Part shown: one piece after another, positions 9,796 to 19,182 of the stretch
Layout of the letters: the number at the start of each line of letters is the position of its first letter
Numbering within the stretch: the first letter of the stretch is position 1
Source of the DNA: Candidatus Uhrbacteria bacterium
GTDB taxonomy: Bacteria > Patescibacteriota > Patescibacteriia > 2-12-FULL-60-25
DNA: 64,000 nt
Direction: 5' to 3'
Assembly (NCBI GenBank): GCA_020854265.1
Contig: JADZFU010000004.1
Span: 248,001 to 312,000, forward strand
Program-made: the position numbers and the translations under genes
The notes under the pieces: model-generated
Told to the model about the DNA's origin: nothing
Database searches by the model: none
What the model saw: the letters and a program-made list of their open reading frames with translations, nothing else

Positions 9796-11601
9796 ATGGA
9801 GCAGTCACGCATCCGGAATTTCTGCATTATTGCGCATATTGACCACGGCAAATCCACGCTGGCGGATCGTCTTTTGGAAATCACGGCCACGGTAGAGAAA
9901 CGGAAAATGAAAGAGCAGCTGCTTGATACCATGGATTTGGAGCGCGAGCGCGGCATTACGATCAAGCTTCAGCCTGCACGCATGCGTTATACGGCGAAAG
10001 ACGGGATCGAGTATGAATTGAATCTGATTGATACGCCGGGACACGTGGATTTCACCTACGAAGTTTCGCGTTCCCTGGCTGCTGTCGAAGGAGCGATTTT
10101 ACTCGTTGATTCTACGCAAGGCGTGCAGGCGCAGACGATTGCAAATTTATATTTGGCCATCGAGCAGAATCTGCATATCATTCCGGTGCTCAATAAAATC
10201 GATTTGCCCAATTCGGATGTCGAGCGGCGTGCGGCCGAGCTTATGCAGCTGATCGGCTGCAAACGCGAAGAAATTTTGAGCGCATCCGGAAAAACCGGCA
10301 TGGGCGTTCCGGAAATCCTCGAGCGTATCGTCAAAGAGGTTCCGCCTCCGCAGGGTTCGCGCGAGAAACCGTTCCGTGCCATGATTTTTGATTCCAAATA
10401 CGACGACTATCAGGGCGTGGTCGCGTATATCCGGTGTATCGACGGCCATATCGAAAAAAATAGCGGCGTTGCCTTTAAAGCGACCGGTGCTGTCGGATCG
10501 GCGCTCGAGATCGGATACATGAATCCGCAACATTTTTCGAGCGGCCACATGGAGGCAGGGGATATCGGGTATTTGGTAACCGGTTTGAAAGATATTGGCG
10601 CCGTACGCGTCGGCGATACCGTCGTGAGCTCTTCGCAGGCGGCAGAAACCGAGGCATTGCCGGGATATAAAGAGGCGCGTCCGATGGTGTATGCCGGAAT
10701 TTTTCCCCAAGAAGGCAATGAGTATGAAAAGCTCCGCGATGCGATTTTGAAATTAAAATTGAATGATGCGGCCTTAACATTTGAACCCGAGCATTCTATT
10801 GCACTCGGATTTGGTTTCCGTGTCGGTTTGCTCGGCATGCTGCATTTGGAAATCGTACAGGAGCGCTTGTCGCGTGAATTTGGCATGGATGTGGTTATCA
10901 CCACGCCTTCGGTCGGATACGAGGTTACATTGACCGATGGAACCGAGACATCCATCAAATCGCCGGGAGGCTTTCCGGATCCGTCGCGTATCGCGGAAAC
11001 ACGCGAGCCGTGGGCTCGTGTCGATATTTTGTGTCCGAAAGAATACCTCGGAAATGTCATGGCCTTGGTGCAGGACCGCCGAGGTATCTACAAAAACACC
11101 GAATACCTCGATGTCACGCGCGCGCTTTTGCATTACGAAATGCCGCTCGCATCCGTGATTGTGGATTTTTATGACAAGCTAAAAGGCGTGACAGCCGGCT
11201 ACGCCTCGCTCAATTATGATTTCATGGAGTTCCGCGATTCGGACGTCGTTAAATTGACCATCCTTGTTGCCGACGAACCCGTGGAGGCATTGGCAACCTT
11301 GCTGCATTCAAGCGAGGCCCAGCGGCGCGGAAAAGAGATTGTCGAGACGCTGAAAGAAGAATTGCCTCGACAGCAATTCGTGATCAAGCTCCAAGCATCG
11401 GTCGGGGCCAAGATCGTGGCGTCGGAGCGCATTTCGGCCTTCCGCAAGGATGTTACCGGCTACTTGTACGGCGGCGACGTAACGCGCAAAATGAAATTGC
11501 TCGAGAAGCAGAAAAAAGGTAAAAAACGCATGCTTGCACACGGAAAGGGTTCGGTTGAGATTCCGCCGGATGCCTTTATCAAGGTCTTGCGCAGAAGCTA
11601 A
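9796..11601 (+). CDS. lepA: Elongation factor 4
   Basis: IRNFCIIAHIDHGKSTLADRLLE, DTPGHVDF, NKIDLPN, C-terminal KLLEKQKKGKKRMLAHGKGSVEIPPDAFIKVL. Confidence 0.98.
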   Translation: MEQSRIRNFCIIAHIDHGKSTLADRLLEITATVEKRKMKEQLLDTMDLERERGITIKLQPARMRYTAKDGIEYELNLIDTPGHVDFTYEVSRSLAAVEGAILLVDSTQGVQAQTIANLYLAIEQNLHIIPVLNKIDLPNSDVERRAAELMQLIGCKREEILSASGKTGMGVPEILERIVKEVPPPQGSREKPFRAMIFDSKYDDYQGVVAYIRCIDGHIEKNSGVAFKATGAVGSALEIGYMNPQHFSSGHMEAGDIGYLVTGLKDIGAVRVGDTVVSSSQAAETEALPGYKEARPMVYAGIFPQEGNEYEKLRDAILKLKLNDAALTFEPEHSIALGFGFRVGLLGMLHLEIVQERLSREFGMDVVITTPSVGYEVTLTDGTETSIKSPGGFPDPSRIAETREPWARVDILCPKEYLGNVMALVQDRRGIYKNTEYLDVTRALLHYEMPLASVIVDFYDKLKGVTAGYASLNYDFMEFRDSDVVKLTILVADEPVEALATLLHSSEAQRRGKEIVETLKEELPRQQFVIKLQASVGAKIVASERISAFRKDVTGYLYGGDVTRKMKLLEKQKKGKKRMLAHGKGSVEIPPDAFIKVLRRS

Positions 11602-11605
11602 TATT

Positions 11606-11707
11606 ATGATATCAACCTCATCACGGCGATTGCTCATGAAAGTCTTTGCAGGCTTCATGGTGTTTGCCACGGTTCTTTTCCTGTTCGGCCCGTTCATCCA
11701 GGCCTAG
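11606..11707 (+). CDS. Putative 33-aa single-TM micropeptide
   Basis: MISTSSRRLLMKVFAGFMVFATVLFLFGPFIQA; sits between lepA and the SD of the next gene. Confidence 0.4.
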   Translation: MISTSSRRLLMKVFAGFMVFATVLFLFGPFIQA

Positions 11708-11715
11708 GAGGTTTC

Positions 11716-11904
11716 ATGGATCAAAAAAAGGATTCCAAGAGCGAAATGCCTTGGGACGAGTCTTCGTGCGATGTCCGCGGCTGCAACTACCCCAATCGTC
11801 CCATCCGGGCCGAGGAGTACACCCGCAGCGAGCTCGCCATAATGGCGAACGCGGATTGCCGTTTCCTCGATCCGGACACGCGCATCCTGCTGGAGCGCGA
11901 ATGA
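11716..11904 (+). CDS. Small hypothetical protein (62 aa)
   Basis: Strong AGGAGG SD immediately upstream; GC-rich codon usage; stop overlaps next start (ATGA). Confidence 0.7.
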   Translation: MDQKKDSKSEMPWDESSCDVRGCNYPNRPIRAEEYTRSELAIMANADCRFLDPDTRILLERE

Positions 11905-12185
11905 TGTCGGCGCATGCGATCGACGAGGATCGCCGGCGGCTGCGCGAGCGCATCGCCTCGTTCGAGGAGGAGCTGCGCCGGGACCAGTGGGATACCGTCC
12001 CGTCGCAGATCGGTATCGTGATGCCGGTTCCGAGCGAGCTCGGGCGGTACACCGATGCCGAGCTCGAGCTGATCAAGACCTTCGAGTCCGAGGCACGCGA
12101 AGCGTGCATCGCCAAAGGCATCGAGCCTGATCCGCGGGACACCCTGTCCAAGGCGCTCGCCCGCTTCAATCTGAAGACTTCCTGA
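11901..12185 (+). CDS. Small hypothetical protein
   Basis: MMSAHAIDEDRRRLRERIASFEEEL...; ATGA overlap with preceding ORF, GC-rich, ends at a hairpin terminator. Confidence 0.7.
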   Translation: MMSAHAIDEDRRRLRERIASFEEELRRDQWDTVPSQIGIVMPVPSELGRYTDAELELIKTFESEAREACIAKGIEPDPRDTLSKALARFNLKTS

Positions 12186-12191
12186 ACCTGA

Positions 12192-12217
12192 ACCCCACGC
12201 TACGGCGTGGGGTTTTC
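12192..12217 (+). terminator. Hairpin terminator AACCCCACG..CGTGGGGTTTT
   Basis: Perfect 9-bp GC-rich inverted repeat plus T run. Confidence 0.8.
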
Positions 12218-13501
12218 AAATAAGATATTTCCTTCTCGATCGACGTAATGCCATTTGTCATCGGTTTTTATTTTTCCGACACCCCATTTGTCAAAATCCC
12301 GGATAGATTGGAACGGGCTGCCTTTCATGACAACGAGATCGCGATTGAGAAAGATCCAATCACTTTCGCCGCGTTTAATCGCGCACATGCCATTATGGAA
12401 TTTACGAGGTTCCCATCCATCATCCAGATCGAATGTTTTTCCCTTCATATTCACAAATTTTTTGCCGCCCCGGCTGGTTTGGTTGGTCAATACGATTCGC
12501 TCGCTATAGTCGTATAATTTTTGGAAGCTTTGCGGATCGTTCACGCGGTTTCCGTTCGTATCGATAAAAATGTGCGTATTGACTTTGTACGTAATGCCTA
12601 TTCCGTCGCTAAAGCTCCTTATCTTATCCATTTCAGCAAATGGCTCTTCGCGCAAAACCTCGCCTTTTTCATTGACAAGAATCCAATTCGTTTCTCCGTC
12701 GCGCTTTGCCCATGAGACTCCGTCATTGAGACCGTTAAAAACGCTGAATGGTCCGGCAATTTTTTTGCCATGAGCGTCGATGAGTTCTATTTTTCTGTCT
12801 CGAGCTACAAAGGCGACTCCATTTCCAAGTTCACGCGCCACTTCATATGACGTTCCGTATAGTTCTTCGCCTTGCGCGTTAATAAATACGTACTCTCTTT
12901 GACTGTTCCTGATTATGGAGCGATTGTATTTAAATTCGGTCGGACTGGAGCCGGATATTTTTGAATGGATTTCTCCATTTTTGTCCAGGATGTGTATTTC
13001 GCCGTCTCCCGTATCGGCAATAGCATATCCATCGTGAAAATCATGCAATGTCTTATATCGAAACGTGCTGTTGATGGATTCTCCGGATTCATCCAATAAC
13101 TGGGCCACGTCATTATTGATGAATGCCCATGCGCGACCATTGGAATAATTCCGCAGTTTCGGGTAGCCGCCGCTGATGATTTCTCCGGAGCGGTCTACAA
13201 AACACCATGCGCCTGCCAGCTCCATCCTTGCACGGTTCTCGACAAATTCGCTGACGTAACTTGCTGAGTGTTTTTTGGCAATCGCGTCCCGTAATTTAAG
13301 CGCGATTTTTTCGTCCGTTTCCAGTCCTTCGTATACCTTGGATGCAAAATATTCCGTCTGCTCCTTGAAAAATACCATTAATTCGCCGGCTTCCACGCCG
13401 CCTGTCCGGTGAAATTCTTGGTAGAACTTTTTGAAACTATCAAAATGCTGGCGCGTCAATTCAAGATTGCTCCGCAGTTTTTTGCAGTCCGGACCATGCA
13501 T
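12200..13501 (-). CDS. WG-repeat protein with N-terminal helical domain
   Basis: Repeated W/Y-x-F/V-x(2)-x-G segments (WAFINNDVAQLLDESG, NWILVNEKGEV, DWIFLNRDLVV, KWHYVDREGNILF). Start chosen at MHGPDCKK. Confidence 0.8.
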   Translation of the reverse strand: MHGPDCKKLRSNLELTRQHFDSFKKFYQEFHRTGGVEAGELMVFFKEQTEYFASKVYEGLETDEKIALKLRDAIAKKHSASYVSEFVENRARMELAGAWCFVDRSGEIISGGYPKLRNYSNGRAWAFINNDVAQLLDESGESINSTFRYKTLHDFHDGYAIADTGDGEIHILDKNGEIHSKISGSSPTEFKYNRSIIRNSQREYVFINAQGEELYGTSYEVARELGNGVAFVARDRKIELIDAHGKKIAGPFSVFNGLNDGVSWAKRDGETNWILVNEKGEVLREEPFAEMDKIRSFSDGIGITYKVNTHIFIDTNGNRVNDPQSFQKLYDYSERIVLTNQTSRGGKKFVNMKGKTFDLDDGWEPRKFHNGMCAIKRGESDWIFLNRDLVVMKGSPFQSIRDFDKWGVGKIKTDDKWHYVDREGNILFENPTP

Positions 13502-13541
13502 GGCTTGATTGTAGCATGCGGGACTGCAAAGATTGAGTCTC

Positions 13542-15230
13542 ATGCAAAAGAGGTGGAAGGTTGCCGAGCCGTGCCCCGAGTCCTTTATGCCGGATACTGG
13601 CAGGCTTTTGGCCCAGGTTTTATGGAACCGCGGTCTCCGTACACGGGAGGAGGCTGAAGCGTTTTTGGCGCCGTCATGGGAGGCGCATATCCATGATGCA
13701 AAGCTCTTTCGAAGAATGGACGGCGCCGTTGCCAAGGTCTTGGATGCGGTCAAAATCGGCGAGAAAATTACCGTGCACGGAGACTATGATGCGGATGGCG
13801 TAACAGGCTCGACCATGATCATTACGGTTTTAAAAAAACTCGGTGCCGATGTCGATTCTTATATTCCGCATCGCGACAAAGAAGGGTACGGACTGAGCAA
13901 AGAGACGGTCGGGAAGCTGAAAACCGGAAATTGCAAGCTGATCATTACAGTTGATTGCGGGATCGCATGCGTTGATGAGATTGCATTGGCAAAAAATGAA
14001 GGCATGGAAACCGTGGTGGTGGATCACCATACATTTGGAGAGAATCTTCCAGACGGACACCTTATCCATCCCGGACTCCCGGATGAAACGTATCCGTTCA
14101 AACATTTGGCAGCCGTTGGCGTTTCTTACAAGTTTTGCTGTTCGTTGATTGAGGGAGCGCGTTTAAACGGAATGGATATTCCTGCCGGATATGAAAAATG
14201 GCTTCTTGATCTTGTCGCGATAGCCACGGTAACCGATATGGTGCCCTTGATTGGGGAGAACCGTGTCTTGGAAACATACGGACTGAAAGTTTTCAATAAA
14301 ACAAAACGCCCAGGTCTTCAGGCGCTTATGGAAATTGCCGGCGTTGCGCCTGGTTCGGTTACGTCCGAGACCATCGGATTCGCAATCGGTCCGAGGATTA
14401 ATGCGGCTGGCAGAATGGACCATGCCTCGCTTGCATTGCGATTGCTTTTGTCCGAATCCATTGATGAAGCAAGAATATTGGCGCAAGAACTGGAGCTCTT
14501 GAACAAGCTGCGCCAAGACACGACGCGCAAGATGATGGCCGAAGCGGAAAAGATGCATGAAGCGTCGGACGACAAAATTATCGTGCTTTGGAAAGAGGCG
14601 TGGTCGCCGTCTTTGGTCGGGCTTATTGCCGGCCGCTACCTCGAACAGTATTCACGACCGGTGGTTGCCATCGGTTCGCATGATGGAAACTGGATCGGAT
14701 CCGGCCGTTCCATCAGTGCGTACAATATTACGGATGCGGTAAAGGCAGCAGGCGAGGGGATTCTTACAAGATCAGGCGGACATGTGCAGGCGTGCGGGTT
14801 TGCGCTGGATGACGGAACAAAACTGGATACGTTCAAAGCGCGTCTTATCGAGCATGCATCGGCAATTCCTGAAAACGAATTGATCCCTCAAATTTTAATC
14901 GATGCCGAGTTACCATTATCTGCCGTTACCTCCGATTCAGCAGATTCGGTTGCAGGACTCGAACCGTTTGGCATGGGCAATCCAAAGCCAATTTTTGCGA
15001 CACGCGGGGTGCGAGTTTTGTCCTGCGATACCATGGGAGCATCCGGTTCGCATTTACGATTATCGCTTGTGGATGAAAACGGCCGAAAAGTAAAAGCCGT
15101 CGGATTCAAAATGGGAAAGCGTTTACTCGATATCCTCCATAAACCCACGATTGATATTGCGTATACAATTGCCATGAATGAATGGCAGGGTATGCGCAAT
15201 GCCGAGTGCCATCTGGTAGACTTCCAATGA
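13542..15230 (+). CDS. recJ: Single-stranded-DNA-specific exonuclease RecJ
   Basis: VHGDYDADGVTGSTMI, VDCGI, VDHH, DLVAIATVTDMVPL, GPRINAAGRMDHASLALRLL (DHH/DHHA1). Upstream in-frame TTG at 13533 possible. Confidence 0.95.
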   Translation: MQKRWKVAEPCPESFMPDTGRLLAQVLWNRGLRTREEAEAFLAPSWEAHIHDAKLFRRMDGAVAKVLDAVKIGEKITVHGDYDADGVTGSTMIITVLKKLGADVDSYIPHRDKEGYGLSKETVGKLKTGNCKLIITVDCGIACVDEIALAKNEGMETVVVDHHTFGENLPDGHLIHPGLPDETYPFKHLAAVGVSYKFCCSLIEGARLNGMDIPAGYEKWLLDLVAIATVTDMVPLIGENRVLETYGLKVFNKTKRPGLQALMEIAGVAPGSVTSETIGFAIGPRINAAGRMDHASLALRLLLSESIDEARILAQELELLNKLRQDTTRKMMAEAEKMHEASDDKIIVLWKEAWSPSLVGLIAGRYLEQYSRPVVAIGSHDGNWIGSGRSISAYNITDAVKAAGEGILTRSGGHVQACGFALDDGTKLDTFKARLIEHASAIPENELIPQILIDAELPLSAVTSDSADSVAGLEPFGMGNPKPIFATRGVRVLSCDTMGASGSHLRLSLVDENGRKVKAVGFKMGKRLLDILHKPTIDIAYTIAMNEWQGMRNAECHLVDFQ

Positions 15231-15231
15231 T

Positions 15232-15639
15232 ATGCATTTGATAATCCGTACAGACGGCGGTGCACGAGGGAATCCGGGGCCGGCAGGGATCGGCGTTGTG
15301 ATCGAAGATGAAAAAGGAAAGGTATTGGAAGAACATGCCAAGTTTTTAGGCGTAAAGACAAATAACCAAGCTGAGTATGAAGCCGTGATTTTGGGATTGG
15401 AACGGGCCAAACATTTGAAAGCGGATTCGGTGGAGGTCGTGGCTGATAGCGAACTCGTGATCAAGCAAGCGAATGGGGAGTATAAAGTGAAGCATGAAAA
15501 TACCAAGCCGCTGTATGCACAGATGCGGGCCCTGGTTTTACAAATCGGAAGCGTGAAATTCCGTCATGTAAAGCGCGCAGAAAATGAGCATGCGGATGCA
15601 CTGTCCAATAAAGCCATGGATGAGGGGATGGGGCGGTAA
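15232..15639 (+). CDS. RNase H-like protein (RNase HI family)
   Basis: IIRTDGGARGNPGPAGIGVVI, NNQAEYEAVILGLERA, ADSELVIKQANGEYKVK, KRAENEHADALSN. Confidence 0.92.
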   Translation: MHLIIRTDGGARGNPGPAGIGVVIEDEKGKVLEEHAKFLGVKTNNQAEYEAVILGLERAKHLKADSVEVVADSELVIKQANGEYKVKHENTKPLYAQMRALVLQIGSVKFRHVKRAENEHADALSNKAMDEGMGR

Positions 15640-15662
15640 AGGTGTGCTATACTAAGGTCATT

Positions 15663-16739
15663 ATGGGCTTGTTCTCATCCGCGCCTCCGTCTGCCAGCTA
15701 TCTCGGTGTAGATATCGGATACGGAGGCATGAAAATGGTCGAATTGAAAAACGAAAAAGGCCGAGCGCGGCTTGTGACGTATGCGTATGCGAATTTGCCG
15801 TCGGACAGCCTCGACAAATCGCTTTTGAACGATATACCGTTTGCGGCCGATCTCTTGAAAAAGATGGTGGCTAAATCAAAAGCGACTGCCAAAAAATCCA
15901 TTTCCGCTTTGCCTATCTCGTCCGTCTTCTCCTCTATCCTCTCGGTTCCGACGGTGAATGACAAAGAGTTGAAGGACGCCGTTGCCATGCAGGCAAAAAA
16001 GCTGATTCCGCTTCCGCTTGAAGAGGTTTCATTGGATACCAAGATTATCGACAAAATCGAAAAACCAACCGATGGCGCCAAACCGGCAACGCGCGTGCTT
16101 GTGACGGCTGCGCCTAAAACCCTTGTGACAAAGTATCTCGAGATTTTCAAGCAGGCGGGTCTTGAGCTTGTGTCGCTGGAGACCGAGGCATTCGCGGAAA
16201 TCCGCGCTCTCATCGGCAAAGACCGTTCGACAATCATGGTAGTTGATATCGGATCATTACGTACAAATATTCTCGTAGTTGAAAACGGCATTCCGTTTAT
16301 CACGCGTTCCATTGCGACAGGCGGTACCGCAATTACGCAAACAATCGCCAAAACGCTGGGTATTCCGCTTGAGCAGGCAGAGTCCATGAAACGCGATATC
16401 AAATCCATGCAGGCGTTTGCACCTACGGGGGATTTGAGCCCGATTTTAACCGTGCTCGTAAAGCCGATACTCGACGAGATCAAATACTCGTTCAATCAGT
16501 ACCAGCAGCAAGCAAATGGAAGCGGCAAGCGCATCGAGAAAATTATTCTGACCGGCGGTTCGGCTTTGCTGCCTCGCTTGTCGGAATTTTTAACCCAGCA
16601 GATGAACGTCAATACTTATCTCGGAAATCCTTGGGCACGAGTCGTGTTCCCGCCAGATCTCCGTCCGGTATTGGAAGAGCTTGGTCCGCGTTTTGCAGTA
16701 CCGATCGGATGCGCAATGCGTGACATCGACAATGCTTAG
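15663..16739 (+). CDS. pilM: Type IV pilus assembly ATPase-like PilM
   Basis: SYLGVDIGYGGMKMVELKN..., actin-like fold motifs (VVDIGSLRTNILVVENG, IILTGGSALLPRL). Confidence 0.9.
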   Translation: MGLFSSAPPSASYLGVDIGYGGMKMVELKNEKGRARLVTYAYANLPSDSLDKSLLNDIPFAADLLKKMVAKSKATAKKSISALPISSVFSSILSVPTVNDKELKDAVAMQAKKLIPLPLEEVSLDTKIIDKIEKPTDGAKPATRVLVTAAPKTLVTKYLEIFKQAGLELVSLETEAFAEIRALIGKDRSTIMVVDIGSLRTNILVVENGIPFITRSIATGGTAITQTIAKTLGIPLEQAESMKRDIKSMQAFAPTGDLSPILTVLVKPILDEIKYSFNQYQQQANGSGKRIEKIILTGGSALLPRLSEFLTQQMNVNTYLGNPWARVVFPPDLRPVLEELGPRFAVPIGCAMRDIDNA

Positions 16740-17766
16740 TACGTTTTTCCGCCGCGTTCTTGATGCGGCCGTAGAAGACGGGGCCATTGGCCGCGGCGAT
16801 TTGGATGTTGTCCGTTCGCTTACGGAGCAGGGAGTTACGCTCGAGCAGTCCCTTGTGGGAACGGGCTTGGTTGATGCAAAAACGTATGGTAGCTGGCTTT
16901 CGCGCGTGAGCGGTTTTCCTGTCGCGGATGTTCTCCCAGACGAGATCACGGATCGTTCTGGACTTGATGATGAAATTATCAATCAGGGCGTGCTTCCGAT
17001 CCTGATCACAAAAAAAGCCGCAGAAATTGCTTTCATACAACCCGACCCCGCGCTCGTTGATATGGTTGAAAAGTCAGTCTTGCACGGCTCAAAAGAGTTT
17101 CGGCCGTCGGTGATGCTGATTGCTGAATTCCGCAAGCGCCGACCTATTTCTGATACGGTCATGCACCCGATCCGTACAATCAAGCGTTTGTTCCGCGAGG
17201 CGGATCAGCGGGGAGCACATCATATCCGCCTACTGCCTTCCGAGAAGGGATTCCACGCTTTTTTTGACAGCAAATCGGATTCGGACGAGGCGTTTTCTAT
17301 CCCCATGAACCATGTTTCCGCAATCCGCATGCGGCTTTCGCGGCTCGGATCAAAAAGCGGATGGCATGCCGAGCCATCCCGTTCCGGAGTTGAGCCGGTG
17401 ATTAGACTTGTACGAAGAAGCGGATCAGGATCGCATCCGCTTGAATGGCTCTCGGATGCGGATGACCGCAGCGGGCTTACCGTTTTTGTTGCACCTGATG
17501 CATTTACTGTGCGCCATTTGATTGGGCGTATCCGTGCGTATGAGCCGGAGGGACATTGGACCGACGGTACGACGCAGGCCTATGACGCCGACGATCAGGA
17601 TGGACAGGAACTCGCGGTGCATGCCGCGCTTTCCGGCAGATCAGCTGTCGCGGTCGCGTCAAAGGATGGCGATTGGTATCAGCCGGCTCGCGAATCAGGC
17701 ATTCCGGTCCGTATTATCCGCGGGTATAAAACCGCTCACGGGATTGCGTGGGAGGTAGTCCGTTGA
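16732..17766 (+). CDS. Degenerate GspE/PilB-like protein (no Walker A)
   Basis: N-terminal GspE-N-like region (LVGTGLVDAKTYGSWLSRVSGFPVADV), then FREADQRGAHHIRLLPSEKGFHAFFDSK resembling GspE 'A..GASDIHIEP...VRYRIDG'; no GxxGxGKT follows. Confidence 0.6.
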   Translation: MLSTFFRRVLDAAVEDGAIGRGDLDVVRSLTEQGVTLEQSLVGTGLVDAKTYGSWLSRVSGFPVADVLPDEITDRSGLDDEIINQGVLPILITKKAAEIAFIQPDPALVDMVEKSVLHGSKEFRPSVMLIAEFRKRRPISDTVMHPIRTIKRLFREADQRGAHHIRLLPSEKGFHAFFDSKSDSDEAFSIPMNHVSAIRMRLSRLGSKSGWHAEPSRSGVEPVIRLVRRSGSGSHPLEWLSDADDRSGLTVFVAPDAFTVRHLIGRIRAYEPEGHWTDGTTQAYDADDQDGQELAVHAALSGRSAVAVASKDGDWYQPARESGIPVRIIRGYKTAHGIAWEVVR

Positions 17767-17767
17767 T

Positions 17768-18235
17768 ATGGCAAAGATTTTTTGGATGGAGGATGATGCT
17801 GCCTATGCGGCCATTCTTAAAAAAGCCCTGCATTCAGCCGGCCATGAAGTGGTACACGCATCAAACGGCGAAGACGGTCTCCGCAGGGTGACGGCAGAAG
17901 GCGCGGATCTTATTTTGCTTGATATCGGCTTGCCAGCCAAAGACGGATTTGAAGTATTAGAAGCTTTGAAATCCGGGGAGTCCACCAAGCGGATTCCGGT
18001 GGTCATGCTTTCGCGGCTTTGTTCACGCGAGGATTTGGACCGCTGTTTCGGGCTCGGGTGCGATGAGTATCTGATAAAAACACAACACGGATCTGACGAT
18101 ATCGTGCGGCATATCAACCGCAGACTCGGAGCGGCGGGATTCAGTATCCCGGAGGGACTTGCCGTCGGTGCATTTGTGTCGGTCGGGCTATTGGGTTTTA
18201 TCCTTTTGCTCAGCGTGGCAAATCAGCTACAATAA
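17768..18235 (+). CDS. Response-regulator receiver domain with C-terminal TM helix
   Basis: FWMEDDAAYAAILKKAL, LILLDIGLPAKDGFEVL, VVMLSRL, EYLIKT; then GLAVGAFVSVGLLGFILLLSVANQ. Confidence 0.85.
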   Translation: MAKIFWMEDDAAYAAILKKALHSAGHEVVHASNGEDGLRRVTAEGADLILLDIGLPAKDGFEVLEALKSGESTKRIPVVMLSRLCSREDLDRCFGLGCDEYLIKTQHGSDDIVRHINRRLGAAGFSIPEGLAVGAFVSVGLLGFILLLSVANQLQ

Positions 18236-18240
18236 TCCAT

Positions 18241-18699
18241 ATGACGTTTCGACGCGCTTTCACCATTCTCGAGATCCTTATCGTGCTCGCCGTTTTTGCC
18301 CTGCTCGCGACGCTCGCGGTTATTTCACTGAATAGCGCCCGTGCCAGCATGCGCGATGCGCAGCGTTTATCGGATATTAGCGTGATGCGGGCGGCGCTAA
18401 GCCAATACTGGCTCGACAAGGCAACGTATCCAGAATCCGACGGAGTCGAGCTTGGCATGCCCGGGACAAATACCGATGTTTTTGGGTCGGCAGGATTTGC
18501 CGGTTCAGCGGATTCAAGCCAAACCCTCTATCTTCAGCGCGTGCCGACAGGACCGCGTAGCGGCGAGTATTATCGTTACAAAGGAAGCTCAAGCGGCTAT
18601 TCGATCCGTTTCAAGACGGAAACACGAACCGATCTTGGTCCCGCGAATGTATATTACGCGCATCAAAGCGGAATAGACGGCGAAGACGTCGAGAAATGA
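18241..18699 (+). CDS. Type IV pilin / pseudopilin-like protein
   Basis: MTFRRAFTILEILIVLAVFALLATLAVISLNSARASMRDAQR: class III signal peptide with E5; TACAAT box 7 nt upstream of ATG. Confidence 0.88.
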   Translation: MTFRRAFTILEILIVLAVFALLATLAVISLNSARASMRDAQRLSDISVMRAALSQYWLDKATYPESDGVELGMPGTNTDVFGSAGFAGSADSSQTLYLQRVPTGPRSGEYYRYKGSSSGYSIRFKTETRTDLGPANVYYAHQSGIDGEDVEK

Positions 18700-19166
18700 A
18701 CTGGCTTGAATTGATTGCGTTGTTTGCGTTTTTTTCATATCTTTTTGCGCTCTCATGGTTTGATTGGAAAAAGAAGCTTTTACCGCTTGAACCAATGTAC
18801 GTGGCGATTGTTTTGTTTTTTTTGCTGCGCGTATTTCAGGGACAAGCGCTTTCATCCTTCATCGGGATACTTGTCGGTGCGGGATTTATCGGGGCTCAAG
18901 TCTGGCTTTCAAAAGGCAAATGGATGGGGAAGGGAGATATTTGGTTTGCGGCGAGTACCGGGGCTTTTTTAGGATGGCCAGGCGAAGGAGTCGCCTTGTA
19001 CCTGACCTATATCGTGGGCGGGAGCATAGCGGTATTGCTGCTCATTACCGGTATCTATAAGCGCGGCATGCGCATCCCATTTGCTCCGTTTTTGACTTTG
19101 GGAGCTGTTTTGTCGGTGTTGTGGGGATCCAAAATCAGCCAGTGGTTTGCGGAGCGTTTGTCGTAG
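18696..19166 (+). CDS. Prepilin peptidase (A24 catalytic domain only)
   Basis: Polytopic 156 aa with SWFDWKKKLLP and GKGDIWFAASTGAFLG, matching the two Asp sites of A24 peptidases; N-terminal methylase domain absent. Confidence 0.8.
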   Translation: MNWLELIALFAFFSYLFALSWFDWKKKLLPLEPMYVAIVLFFLLRVFQGQALSSFIGILVGAGFIGAQVWLSKGKWMGKGDIWFAASTGAFLGWPGEGVALYLTYIVGGSIAVLLLITGIYKRGMRIPFAPFLTLGAVLSVLWGSKISQWFAERLS

Positions 19167-19182
19167 GGTAGGATATACAGCG

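Noticed and set aside
10147-11133. Long antisense ORFs opposite lepA
   Set aside because: They mirror the high-confidence lepA frame and have no recognisable motifs; shadow ORFs from codon bias.
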